Shown: one piece after another, positions 12,198 to 24,000 of the stretch | Layout: every line of letters starts with the position of its first letter | Position numbering within the stretch: position 1 is the stretch's first letter | Source: Balanoglossus misakiensis | Lineage: Eukaryota; Hemichordata | Direction: 5' to 3' | NCBI GenBank assembly: GCA_040954595.2 | Contig: CM082579.2 | Span: 620,001-684,000 of the forward strand | Length of the DNA: 64,000 bases | Position numbers and translations under genes: made by a program | The notes under the pieces: generated by a model | Databases searched by the model: none | The model's input: the letters and a program-made list of their open reading frames with translations, nothing else | What the model was told of the DNA's origin: nothing

Positions 12198-13548
12198 TCA
12201 CACATCTTCTGGTTCCCAATCAAACTTCTCTCGTTCTGTGATTTGAAACAAAAAAAGTACAAATCAACCGTACTACAAGGGAGCTATAGTGCAGAAGGAC
12301 ATCAAATAATGTGGTATCAAAAATCCCATGTTTGTTAGAACATGTCCATTGTGCAAGTTATAGTGGCAAGCATTCAAATTCTGCAAAATGACCAATTCAA
12401 CAATATTTAAAGGCAAGTATTTGACCAATAGCTTACCTAGTTTCTTAAGATAGGATACCACTTCCCCTTGAGACTGTGATTTTGCACTTAGTCTTGGAGT
12501 GTTTCCTTTCAACGATTCAACTTTGATGTCACCACCATGTTCCACCAGCCATTTCAATGTATCTGCAATGAGCCAATGTATAAAACCATCAAATTAGAGA
12601 TTAATAATCCCAGATTAATAATAGCTAGTGCATTGGATGACTTGTAAATGAAAATAGATATTTTTATGAAACTCACTAAGATGTCCATTTCTTGCTGCTG
12701 CATGCAAAGCTGTACATCCTGTGTTGTCTTGTAAATTGACATCACCTCCTCTGTCGACCAGAATTTGTAGAGCTTCTGTCCGACCATTGGCTGCTGCTTT
12801 ATGAACTGCACTGGTGCCCGCTTTGTCAAAACTATTTGGATCCTGTGGAAGTATAGAGATCAATTTTGCATATCCCATATTGTAAATAGATGCATGTGTG
12901 TGTGTGCACTGAATAAACTAAACAGGGAACATACATGTGTACATGTATAAAACACGTAATATAATATCCATAGATACACTCCGACACATTACCTGTCCTT
13001 GGTCAAGAGCTTTGATTATCTCTCGTTGGTCGCCATAAAATGCTGAAAAGACAGAAATATCTTTATGTAATTTCTTAGCGTTATTTCAGTGGGGTCGCCA
13101 TTTTCTCTAGGATATATACAGCTATTAAAATTCCGTTGACATAAGTAGGTCAAATAATGGCAACATATTCGATACATAATAGACTAATGGCTACAATAAT
13201 GGGGGAACTTGCGACGTATATTTCAAACATTAAATATTTGCCTAGCTTTAGATTGTGCCGTTGGTAGGAGGTGTCTCTTTATCGATATTAGCCATGTCCG
13301 TATCCAGCCTTCGCTGAGCTCGAAGCCATCGGCTTGTGATACATCACTGACAATAACAACGTAGGGTGTTTCGGAAAATGGATGGAGAGAAGAATGTTCA
13401 GATCATAGAATCTGCTACAGACGTCATACTCACCGCCTTCGTGTAAATTGCTCGTCTGTGACGGCATATCTGTTGTATTTCGATTACCGCTGCCGGCTAG
13501 CGAAGTCACTGTTCGACCAGATAGCAAGTTACCATAGCTGTCTGTCAA
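12198..13548 (-). CDS. Small ankyrin-repeat protein, 164 residues
   Basis: Five exons join in phase on the minus strand: 13434-13548, 12993-13042, 12677-12842, 12437-12562 and 12198-12235. The N-terminus (about residues 1-38) is Ser/Thr/Asn-rich and looks disordered. From about residue 40 come a partial helix (FYGDQREIIKALDQG) and then ankyrin repeats. Two are clear, with the signatures AGTSAVHKAAANGRTEALQI and NTGCTALHAAARNGHL, and a third is partial (TLKWLVEHGGDIKV). The C-terminus ends in acidic FDWEPEDV. Ankyrin stacks bind partner proteins, and nothing in the sequence names the partner. I do not recognise a specific orthologue; it resembles the many short ANKRD proteins. Its ATG is 138 bp from that of FAAP20 on the other strand, so the two probably share a promoter. 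Confidence 0.85.
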
Positions 13549-13686
13549 TTATTATAATAAGCTTCTCCTTCGGCCAATATCGGTTGCCCCAGTAACGTAA
13601 ATTGTGCAGGTCATGTGATTGTCGAATGAAATAAACGTTAACGATGATGGTGCGATCACCTTCACCACTAGAGGGCACTGTTCAAC
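13549..13686. promoter_or_regulatory. Divergent promoter, ankyrin gene / FAAP20
   Basis: Only 138 bp separate the two start codons, so transcription must start within or very near this interval. It contains a CCAAT box (GGCCAATATCGG near 13572), a GTCATGTGA element near 13611, and CCACTAGAGGGCAC at 13665-13678, just upstream of the FAAP20 ATG. The last element fits the CTCF core consensus at every position. Confidence 0.6.
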
Positions 13687-15456
13687 ATGGAAGGACAGAA
13701 GAGGCGGAAGTTGAGCTTGAAACGTACCAGGTAAATTTAGCGGAAAGTTCGAAGATATTATCGAGCTGCTGTTTCCGGCCTTGATATATACTTTGCAAAA
13801 GTGTGGTCTTGCAACCTACGTCACAAAATATTAGTATGAGAACGTTCTATCCTACATACCATCCATCGTCTCGGGTCAGGCAACCAGCTACATGTCAACA
13901 CATACATGGGTCCATAAGTTGTCTAATACATGTAATTTCTTATTTGACAGAGGTCACAATAAACCCAACACAACCCAGCTGTCAATCAAAAGAGATGACA
14001 AGTCTAAACTTGGTGAAAATGTTGAAATTCAAGGAACTGGTGCAAGAAATGGCCACACAGAAGAAGTCACAAACCCTGGCAAGTCGGGATGTGTATCTGA
14101 TGGAGCTGGTGACGATGATAAATCATCCCCATTACGCAAGACACTGATGAAACTACATGTACAACAAAATTGTGATTTACTTTGGCAGGACTTTCCTCTT
14201 TCTAACGAGGCTGCATTAAACCAGGTACATGTAAAATCTCTCTTTATGAGTAGTGATGGGTTTTTTCCTTGAAATGAATTGCATGTATATTAGCTGTGGC
14301 TCGTGAAATCAGACATCCTTGATATATGTTCTGAAATCACTTTGAACAATTGCTGAAAGTTTTTGGGAAAATGGTGAAAATACATTTGCAGGCCACTGAC
14401 TCACGTGGTATCACTAACAATTCAGAATCATAGGGGACTTTTAAGTTTTGCAATTATGATAAGCAGGCATATAACATTCTTTTTATAGAATACAAGAAGC
14501 AAACCAGGAGTGGAATCAAATTCTGTGAGTGGTGAAAACATTGCATCATGGGATCCCTTACCAAAAGCATGTATGAAATGCCTGACGAGGCAAAAACCAC
14601 CGTGGGACCCATGGGAGAACTGGCACACCACCATGGAACAAGGTAGTGAAAAGTGGAGAGACCGTGATGAAACAAACCAGAATGCCAGAGCTGGACAAAA
14701 CAGGGTTAGGGCTGGAATGGGACAGCTTACAAGCGAATATGGAAAACAAAGGCAAGACCCTGGCAGTTCACATGTATTTGAAAAAGAATGCACTTCTGAG
14801 AAGAGCATGAAAACAACACCATACACGACTCCTGAAGTGAAATCAGACAAAGCCACCATCATAGCTGCACAGAAAAAGCAATCAACAGCGAACAGTGATG
14901 CTTCACCAGAAATTATTGTAATTGATGAAGAGGAGGCAGCTGATTCTAGTATCCATGACAACCAAAGAAACAATGAGAAGCCAATCAAAGGTGGCCCAAG
15001 CAACAAGAAACCTCTTTTTAAACAGAAAAAGTCGAGCAATACAGTGTCAACAAGGGGGTGGCAAGTGGCAAGATGGGACCCATGTCAAAGTTCATGACCT
15101 TTGGGAAAAGGTCAACATCAGAGAGTACTGGGAGTACTGTCACCAGCAAAACTAGTCAAAGGGACAGTGTTGAAGTCAAGTCCAGCAGTCAAACAACTTT
15201 ACAAAGTTGTCCTTTATGCACAATGGATTTTGACTCTGGGTAAGTACAAAGTCTGTATGTGGTGCAACTTTCTTTTTTCTTATGAAAAGCAATAAGATGA
15301 AATGCTACCCATAAACACAACAGTTGTAGGAAAAATGTGCGTGTTATAACCGTGTTTTAAATTTGCTTGGTTCACCATTTCAGATTGTCTCAGTTAGACA
15401 TAGATGCCCATATCGCTGCTTGTCTGTCTTCAACCAACGTGGATGTCCTGTGGTGA
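13687..15456 (+). CDS. FAAP20: FAAP20 homologue (Fanconi core-complex ubiquitin-binding subunit), with frame break
   Basis: FAAP20 binds FANCA and, through a C-terminal UBZ zinc finger, ubiquitin at DNA crosslinks. Exons are 13687-13730, 13951-14224, 14489-15239 and 15384-15456. The basic start MEGQKRRKLSLKRTR resembles the vertebrate N-terminus. NCDLLWQDFPLSNEA (exon 2) matches the FANCA-binding region. The end holds CPLCTMDF, then LSQLDIDAHIAAC, and terminates DVLW. This gives the Cys-Cys-His-Cys UBZ ligands and the family's final Trp. Exon 3 is not open throughout: the frame used up to about 15057 stops at 15097, while the zinc-finger frame is open only from 15022. One extra base in the GGGGG run at 15054-15058 would restore both the frame and the splice phase. 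The protein would then be about 380 residues, twice human FAAP20, owing to a long acidic/basic middle. The break may be a sequencing error or a real mutation. Confidence 0.82.
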
Positions 15457-15848
15457 AGCTCAGCAACTATCAGTAATGAATCACTGGCAGTTGTGAATTG
15501 CTCAGGAAAGCTAGTCACGTCTATTATTTAATATGGTAATAATGTAAGTGTGGTGTGCCCTTGAAAATAGGGTATTTTCATCTGGGTTTCAAATTCACAA
15601 CTCGTAACACCATAAGCCATTCGGATCTAAAACCATTTATTTTCTGTTGTGGTTATATTACATTAAACTGTGTCAGAAACAGACAAAATGGTACAATATT
15701 ATTTTGAACTGTCAAAGGAAGAAACCCTTTTTTGTTCATACATTCGATTAGTGTCCTGAAATGTCGGTTACACTATCCATCACACCACACAAAAATCAAC
15801 TGCACTCTCCATGAATATAAGCAAATAATCAAAGGCCAGGTGGGGGTT
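15457..15848. other. FAAP20 / ATP5PB tail-to-tail spacer
   Basis: These 392 bp lie between two convergent stop codons. They hold the ATP5PB poly(A) signal on the minus strand at 15636-15641 and an ATTAAA-type signal near 15663 on the plus strand. The 3' UTRs probably overlap or nearly touch. Nothing else is seen. Confidence 0.6.
15636..15641 (-). terminator. ATP5PB poly(A) signal
   Basis: AATAAA on the minus strand lies 208 bases past the ATP5PB stop codon. Confidence 0.55.
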
Positions 15849-18004
15849 CTATGCGCTCACTGACAAACTTTTCAGATCCTTTATACACTGGGCAATATTG
15901 GCTTTCTCCTGTAAAGAAAAAGAAATGGTATTATAAACTTGTTATCATATTGACAATTTCACAGTGTGTCTGTTGGAGAGGTTGACGATTTGTGAAAAAA
16001 TGTGAAGTGTCACTACATACAGTGAAATTTTCTATTACATCAGCAATACAATGGGTGAGTTATCTCGTGTGATAGACCTGTCTGAATAGATGCTAACACC
16101 GGCATATTTACCTGTTGTGGTGTAATACTTTGGATGACACTCTTTTCAACCCAATTCACCAAATGTTCTTGCTGAACTCTGCGCTGTACATTGACAACCT
16201 CAACATGGTAATCCTGTAAAAAAAAGAATTAAAAACTTGAGAAGACTGGTCAGCCACATTATACTGAGCCAATGTGTGGTAACAATTTTGTTCAGCATAT
16301 GTTCAACTTATCCGAATAATTTTCATAAATTTTACAAAGTATGTCAAATGACCATAACTTACCAATTTCTTCTTGACTTGTTCAGCCACTGTGTGTAGTC
16401 TCTCTCTGTAGCCTGTCTCTATTTGCATAGCAACATTTTCCTGTGTAACCACAAAAAAATAACAGATTCAGAATTGTTCTGCTATGTTTTATAACATTTG
16501 ACACTTCTTGACGTTGGTCTTTTCCTTATGAAGATGATAAAGTGTTCATTTTTTTCAATCCTAGCTAAGGTTTATCAACAATGACAACAAAATTATTCAC
16601 TTACATATTTGGCATCGAACAGCATATTTCTTCCTTCAAGACGCCACTGTTCTTTCTCTTCATTTCCAATAAAATCTTTATAGCTATTCAGTTCAGCATC
16701 TTTCACTTCATAAGCTGCAGCAAGTTGTTCCTGTGGCACAATAAAACAGAAAATTATCTTACACAAATTATGAAACTGACAACAGCATGAGCAGCAGTTT
16801 AACAGGATCTGCAAGCCATCACTTTTCCCTGTCTGCTTGTATCACAACTTACCTCTGCAGATTTATCAGCAGCTGCTGCATACATTGGACCAAATTTCTT
16901 GACACCATAGATGAGAAAGCCAAGAGCAACAGCTCCATGCAGGGTTTCATGACTGAGAACATAGATTTCTTTGTTTAATAGATACATAAGACAACCTGCA
17001 CCAAAGACATATGGACCTGCAACCGAAAAAAAGTGATTATTAGAATGATATATGTAAACCATTAGGAGGGCATCTCCTAAGAAATATGTCTGAATTGAAA
17101 GATATGGGCAACAGTGAATTGTGCAACTCTATTTCAAACTGTCAGACTGATTTGACCAACTCACCTGTAACTCCTGTTTTATTGTAGAAGAAAGTGAACC
17201 ATTCTTCAGGGATAAACCCCAATCTGGCTTTGCCACCTTCTTCAGGCATTTTGTAAGGCATCAGATCCTGGCTGGTTGTTTGGAAGCCTACTGTAGGTGA
17301 TGATGCAACACTGTAAGAAATGAAGTGGAGATATTTGGGAATGGTTTCTAGTTACTGTACAGTACTTTATAAACGCTGAGAAGGCAATTCAGTAAATTTA
17401 AAAATCTTACTTACCATACTCTGGCTAAACATGCAGGTCTTGCTTGTAAGGCAATAGAGCCTGAAACATGATGAGGAAAACATATATTTTATTTATGAAA
17501 ATGAACTTAAGTTTCTGAAGGTAATACTATGTAGCTGCAACTGTTAATACAACTATTGAAAAGAAATCTCCAAATGTCTTCTACCATGTTCGCTGTATTA
17601 TTGTAAATGTTTACAATAGTTTGATTATTTCGACTGAACTTAGGGACGTACGTGCGAAATGATTGGTTGTCCTACATATAACGCCACCAACGGCCAGACT
17701 TTTTACATGGCAGTGTAGTTTAGCGCAAGTACTTTTATTCCGAGGTTTTATAAGTATACGCATTCATTTAGTAACTCTCCCTTTATACGTTGAGCCTCAC
17801 AGTTATCAGACGGAATTCTCGACTTCATAGTCGGTACTTTGTCACCTTGGTTGTGTGCACGTTCCCCACGTACGATCACCCACGGTATCGCAGTGGTCGG
17901 TTTACAATAACGGGTATATTACATCACCGGCAGAAAATCGTATGCATTGATGACAAAAAATTGTAGAAATACCAACCTGTACGCGTTGCTACAGTTCGTA
18001 GCAT
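15849..18004 (-). CDS. ATP5PB: ATP synthase F0 peripheral-stalk subunit b, mitochondrial
   Basis: Subunit b anchors the stator stalk that holds F1 against the turning rotor in the inner mitochondrial membrane. Eight exons join in phase into 249 residues (human about 256): 17977-18004, 17415-17460, 17165-17310, 16853-17016, 16605-16730, 16363-16440, 16112-16213 and 15849-15908. The N-terminus [20 protein letters not shown] is Arg-rich without acids, a typical mitochondrial targeting peptide. Family landmarks are [20 protein letters not shown], the hydrophobic hairpin ([33 protein letters not shown]) and the long charged helix with [14 protein letters not shown]. The last exon gives [16 protein letters not shown] before TAG. 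The gene is head-to-head with WDR77, as in human. Splice sites are all GT..AG and I see no damage. Confidence 0.96.
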
Positions 18005-18688
18005 ATTTCTAATGAAGTAATTGCCTTGTAACTAATAAACTTTTCCCGTCGGGCCACCAGACAGCTCTTCTGCTCTCCAAGATGGCGGACACCGGTCTTT
18101 GGACGAATGTGCACGACAGGAGCCGAACATTTCCGAACAAATCAGTGCTCTTTCTTCCTATCACTCGTTTTGATTGGCCACTGTTGCAAACGAACACGAA
18201 CGTAATATTTGCCTGATGTCAGAAGTCCTCACCATAAATACCGATTGAATCAAATGTATATGAAAGATTATTTAATTTATTCCCAATTTATGATTTTAAT
18301 CGATAAAAACAGCTGGAGAAAAGATTACAGAATACTGACATTTTGATGATTAACCAATCAGTATTACTGTATTGAAGATTGGTGCATGTACTTTTACGAC
18401 TTTTGCGACAGTTTCTTTTTCACGAATTTTTATAGTTTGCAAATGTATATAGGGCCTTTCTTTGTGTAATAACATGAAACATGTAATTAATTGCCGATAT
18501 ATAATTGAATTTCCAAAAATAGGAAAGTATTTGATTTGTCATGTGCATACGTTTAATTTACGACAAACTAGGCTCCCTAACATGTGACTGGAATACGGCA
18601 GTGTGTACAGCAAGCTGCAGGATCAACTTGCGAATATCGTTGACCAGAAAAGTATCAAGGAAAAGCACTCATATACTCAATTATGACA
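18005..18688. promoter_or_regulatory. Divergent promoter, ATP5PB / WDR77
   Basis: These 684 bp lie between the two start codons. A YY1-like CCAAGATGGCGG occurs at 18078-18088, and an inverted CCAAT (TGATTGGCCA) at 18171-18180. Both are close to the ATP5PB start and are typical of housekeeping promoters. The half nearer WDR77 is AT-rich with no clear motif. Confidence 0.55.
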
Positions 18689-21024
18689 ATGGCGTCGGTC
18701 CCTGCTGCCATGGAAAAATATTTAGACGTTATAAGGCACAACAATGGTAAGATGTCGCTGAATACAAGAATGTTGGATCATTTTATCAGTCTCATTCAGG
18801 AGGTGAATTGAATGAAACCACGAAACGTGTCTCCCTACCCCATTCATTGGATGAAAGATACATCATACATGCTGTGCAACTTTACAATACTTGACGCGTG
18901 AAATAATAAGTATCACGACTGTCAGAACGACAACTGAGGCAATCAGGTGCAGTCAATGTAAAGGGGCGGTGGTATTTCCACTGACTCAGATAGCAGTCGA
19001 CAGATTATTTGTCAGGCCATGTCCGAAGGTTGACTGTTTGTATATTGCATTTCAGATGGCTCAGTGATATTTGGCGCATCAGGATTGACAGGGCGTTACT
19101 GGGCAGGGTCTTTGTGGTTTTACAAAGATCCGTCATTTGCACCAGACATAATGAAGTGCAGTGCTGGTGTTGCCACAGAGGCTGGTGTGGCAGATTTGGA
19201 ATGGATTGATGATAACAGGTTAGCTTTGGCATCAGATTCAGGTGGGTTGACAACATTCTATTTTAGCTGTCAAATTATTTCATTAAAGCCTTTTCTTATA
19301 GTTATACTGTCATTAGTGTATTTTCTTAACACTATTAATTGTCTATTTTCTTTGGTTGATTCTTTTATCCTTGTTTGTATAAATTTAGGTGCAATTGAAG
19401 TGTGGCAGTTGGTAGACAATCAGACAAGTTTCAAGAATTTATTTAATCTGTATGAGCACGACAACTCTGCTTCTTCGGTGAGTCTCAACATGAAGAAGAA
19501 TAAAGCTGCTAGTGGCAGTGCTGACATGAGGTTTGTATGACCTTTTGACCTTGGTTTTGGGAACCATTTTATGTATGGTGATCATCATATTCAATGAAAC
19601 ATTGCCATTTTTTTGACAATTGCATGTAAATGATGATGATTAATAATGCATTTCCATCATCCTGGGCAATCTCACGAGGTTAAAGGTCAAAAACTGATAC
19701 CTGTGTTGTTCTCCCCACAGTGTGAAAGTATGGAACTTAGACAGTCAGACATCAACCAATACTTACAAACTACATACAGACACAGTCTGCTGTGTTACCT
19801 GGAGCAAAGCCAATAATGATGTATTCTTATCCTGTGCTCAGGTAAGTCAGTGAAGAACTAGGCCAATCAGTCATTTCCATGGTAATTTCATAGTGATCCA
19901 GTGAAGGCTGTATCATTGACAATGACTTGTTTTGTTATTGAACATTTGTTGTGATCATATGTCTTTACTAATTTGATGTAAATCATTGTCTTCTAACAGG
20001 ATGGCAAGTGTGTGTTGTGGGACACAAGAAAAGCCAAGCCTGCCAGCTACGTTTTGAAAAACGACCGATACTCATCTCCAGCACCGCTGTGTGCTGCTTG
20101 GCAACCAGATAGTCTAAATATTGCCGCTGTGGGTTAGTTCTTCAAATTATTTTCAAAATTACCCCAAAATTGGAGAGCATCCAAATATTGTTGCTATCAC
20201 AACTGTATAAATCAATGGGTTTGGACCAAACCATGGTGGTGAAAGGGTTAGCCCTAAGGAGTGGGTGGGAATTGTCCAGGGGTAAGCATCCTGATACTAT
20301 TTTTTGATGATATAGGTATGGAGACGGGTCAACTTCTCATCAAGGATATGAGGCAACTGAATGAAACCATGACAGAAAAGATGGCACATAACAGAGCTGT
20401 CAGCAGAATAGCATTTTCACCAAAATAGTAAGTACATAACAATAGTGATCATCCCTTAAGTTGCAATAGAACAGTAGTGTCATTTAACATTGATAGCTTG
20501 TACTTGGGGAAGCAACCACTTACAGAAGGGGTTTTCTGTTCATCTACAGTTCTCATTGGTTGGCTTCTGTATCTGATGATTGCACAGTTGCATTGACAGA
20601 TGTTGCACAAGCTGCAAAGACAATGTGAGTATCCTCAAATGTTGTTTTTCTTGGCCTTCCTCTCTTCACTTTGTAAAAGTACTGATGATAGTTGTGATTG
20701 AGTGCCATTATCGCCATCAGAGGCGTGATGTTGGCAAAGCATAACATTTGACTTTACTCTTTTGTATGATGCAGTTATCGAAGCAGAGCCCACAAAGACT
20801 TTGTACGAAGTCTGTCATGGAGTCCCACAGACAACACTTTGCTCACATGTGGATGGGATGGTAAAATCCACCAGCACACATTTATGCCGGAAACACTGGC
20901 TACAGATGGATTAGTGTCACCCATGGCTATGGATACCAACGGAGAGATGATGGAACTCTACAGCAACAAACTCAAAAATATAGGTTCACCTTCGCGGTAT
21001 TCGGGTAGAACTATACAGGCCTAA
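18689..21024 (+). CDS. WDR77: Methylosome protein 50 (MEP50), PRMT5 partner
   Basis: WDR77 is the obligate WD40 partner of arginine methyltransferase PRMT5 and presents Sm proteins and histones H2A/H4. Eight exons join in phase into 358 residues (human 342): 18689-18746, 19056-19241, 19389-19530, 19721-19841, 20000-20132, 20316-20427, 20550-20624 and 20775-21024. The block DGSVIFGASGLTGRYWAGSL followed by WFYKDP and AGVATEAGVADLEW is diagnostic. WD-type repeat ends include VKVWNLDSQ, CVLWDTRKAKPAS and the final RSRAHKDFVRSLSWSP with LTCGWDGKIHQH. The start MASVPAAMEKYLDVIRHNN joins exon 2 exactly at DGSV, which supports the chosen ATG. The C-terminal tail after the last blade is lineage-specific. 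Confidence 0.96.
20211..20250 (-). mobile_element. TTAA-type MITE, copy B, eroded
   Basis: Only one half is recognisable: GGTTTGGACCAAACCATGG followed by TGGTGAAAGGGTTA, in the reverse orientation relative to copy A. It lies in a WDR77 intron. The left end is too diverged to place. Confidence 0.6.
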
Positions 21025-24000
21025 AACGACTGGAAGTCGGGGACAAAAAAGAGTCGCCCTTTCCCAAATTCCAGACTTGTCCTTGAAGCATTTATTTCCT
21101 GATCATCAAGGTCAAAGGTCAATGCATATTGGCATATATCCATGACTCCCCATGAATTCCCAATAAAAACCTTTAACTTGCTGTGTGACTGGCCATGAAT
21201 GTGGGGAAATTGCTTCAAGTTCCTCTGAAGGTAGTAAGGGAGATATAAAAATCATAAAAATGAAGGTTGGATTTTGGAAAGGGCAAAATAACACTTTTAT
21301 ATGTGAGTGATATGTCAGTGTCCGTGCAAAACTGGCCATTGTCTAGCCATCATGCCATGTGTTCTTTCCCCCAAAGAAACTGTAAGTTATCAAAATGATT
21401 AGCATAAGGGACCAGATTGGATATTGTGGAAAGAAAATAAGCATAATAGTTTAATCCCCAACATTGAAGGAAACATGTGATTTGTTACTACAGGATTGCT
21501 GGTGATTATTTCTGTGGTGTTGTAAATGTACTACATTGGACACATTTACTTAATCTTGTCTCCTTTTAGAACTTTCTCCAAAACCTAGACTTGATGTTTC
21601 TTGTTCATCTTTTATCTAGATGTATTGTGTCTTACCTACATTATCAAATATAGATGTACTTTGAGAAAGGAAGTATCATGGTTCAGTAAACCTTGTTGAA
21701 GCACAAACATTGGCAACCATTATATGATCAGCATGAGAAACTTTTTTCATCACCATAATCATGTCATAATTAGAACCGATTAGTCATTATTAGCATTGCA
21801 CATTTACAGAAAATGATGTTTTGCATGAATATTAGTTGGGCAGTGCAAACATGTGGGATTGGAGTTTATACACATATTCCGCAGTGTGACACACAACATT
21901 GTATTATTTTAATTTTGTAAAGTTTATTCTTGTGGACAGGTGCTATTGATAAATTTTTTTCTCAGCGCAAGTGTCATTTTGGCCTTTTTTTCCAGATATT
22001 TGATAAAAGTAAATATCTACTTACGAACTGTATGCATTAAATGTGTTATAATTATTTGCAAAACTGAAAAGTGGAGGTGTCATCACATTATACGCATGGA
22101 AAATACTCTGAATACATATGTTGTATATCAGTGTGGCATATATTTCACAATTGAATTGTCAATATTTTACTCCATAGGTATTTATTGTTTTGTACGTTAC
22201 AGAAGTATAGTGAATGATACATTTTGTATTTTGTGATACATAAGAACATATCCTGCCAGACCTGTCTTTGAGTCATATTTGTTTATATCTTTTTCTTAGA
22301 ATTAATCATTCGTAAATAAGTATTTGAATGCAAAGACAATCTGTGTTAATTTAATTTGCATCTATAATTGCATCACTCATATTCACACAAGTTGGACAGA
22401 TGTTCTGTTTTTGTTTGTCCATTTCAAACATTTGCATATTGATTGACCCACCACCTGTCTCCCCAAGTATAATGGTCCAATCACACGATTGGAAACAAAG
22501 GGGTCGGACCAAAATTAAGACAGGGTGGGTTTCAGGAAAGTCAACCACAGAAAATGTTTCTGTTGTAATTGTTTTGTTGTAGCTTTCCAGGAAGGTAGTA
22601 ACTCCCACAGTTAATGTGATTACTGTAGCTGAGATTCAAATAAATATGATCAATATTGATATATCATGATAAACTGGCTATTTCATATGCCTTCATTCTG
22701 CTCGTCCCTTTTGCTTGAGTGTTGTTAGAGTGAAGTTGGCCCCAAGTGACTGGAAGTCGTACTAGTTGTGTCAACCAAACAATCAATAAACCAGCTGAAA
22801 ATATATATTCCCCGACATTTCACACGTCCTGTTTTGATCCAAATGCACAATGTGTAAAAAAGCATTTTGCCCATGTTCAAAATACAGGGACTTCAGTCAT
22901 ACCAATGTGTGTGAACAATTACGCAACAGAGTACATTATGCGACTTACATGTTGCAACATCTGTGATCTTAGTATGAAAAGCAACGTCTCATTCACATCA
23001 GCCAATCACAACAGTCAATACTAGCATCACAAAACGCCCCTGGTGAATGACGCATTTTGATTGGATAATTGAAAGCCAGTTCAATTGACAGGTGGTCAGT
23101 GAGGCCCCACTTCCATCATTCGAAACTCAATCTTTGACGGACAAACATCATGGCTGAAAGCAGTGACCTATTTGTCACCCACAACAATTTCCAACAACCG
23201 AGTGAAAGTGAAGGTCGGGACTGACGATATGGACTGGATTTTCCAGATTTTGACAGCCTTTAAGATGATGTACATAAGCCATCGGTCGTGGAAGTGACTT
23301 GACGAAAATCGGGGGTGCCTCTTCTCCATGCTTGCAGTCCAATTGCGCACATCCTCAACAGTAAGTAACAGTTTTCTGTCATTTTTCTCCCGAAACATTA
23401 AGATTTATAGTTATTCTATTGATTAGAAAGTTTCGATTGTGTATCAGGAAGGTACTTTAAGGAAGTTCTGGTTCGTCAAAAAAATGAAACTTTTCGGGTG
23501 AAACCTTGTGCGAGCTGGGTAGAAATGAAATCCAAACAAAAGGTCACGCCCAGTTCAGAGATGGCAAAGAAAGATGGCCGAACCAAGCATATGCACCTTG
23601 AAGCAGTTCTTCCTGGAGGTGGTGGCATTTCTTTCAAAATGACCATCTTGTGTGTTGTGAGTGTATGTTATTATGCCAGGCGCAGTACAATATCCAGACA
23701 TTGCACTGCACCAGAACTATCTCAGCAGACAACATGCAATATCACAGATAATGTCCCAAGAGAACAAAGAGCCTGGCCACATGTAGTGTTGCAAATATGG
23801 ATATAAACAATCAGAACAGACATAAATGTGTGCATTTAACATGTGCTTTTATTTCACTTAATTAATACATTTAGTACCACATTTACACAGTAAACTTTAG
23901 TTTTCAGAATCTTAAAACTCATTCAGCAGGGGCAACCAACATCCACAGGGAATAGGGAACACAGCCTAGCCTTGGCCAAAAAAAAAAAAAAAATTCAATG

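Noticed and set aside
13644-13730. Alternative upstream ATG (MMVRSPSPLEG) for FAAP20
   Set aside because: It is in a different frame. The ATG at 13687 gives the basic FAAP20-like start and joins exon 2 in phase.
14428-15039. A 203-codon open frame on the minus strand
   Set aside because: It is antisense to FAAP20 exon 3, shows no domain, and is explained by the codon composition of the sense exon.
19005-19256. Antisense frame across WDR77 exon 2
   Set aside because: It is a shadow of the conserved WDR77 sense exon.
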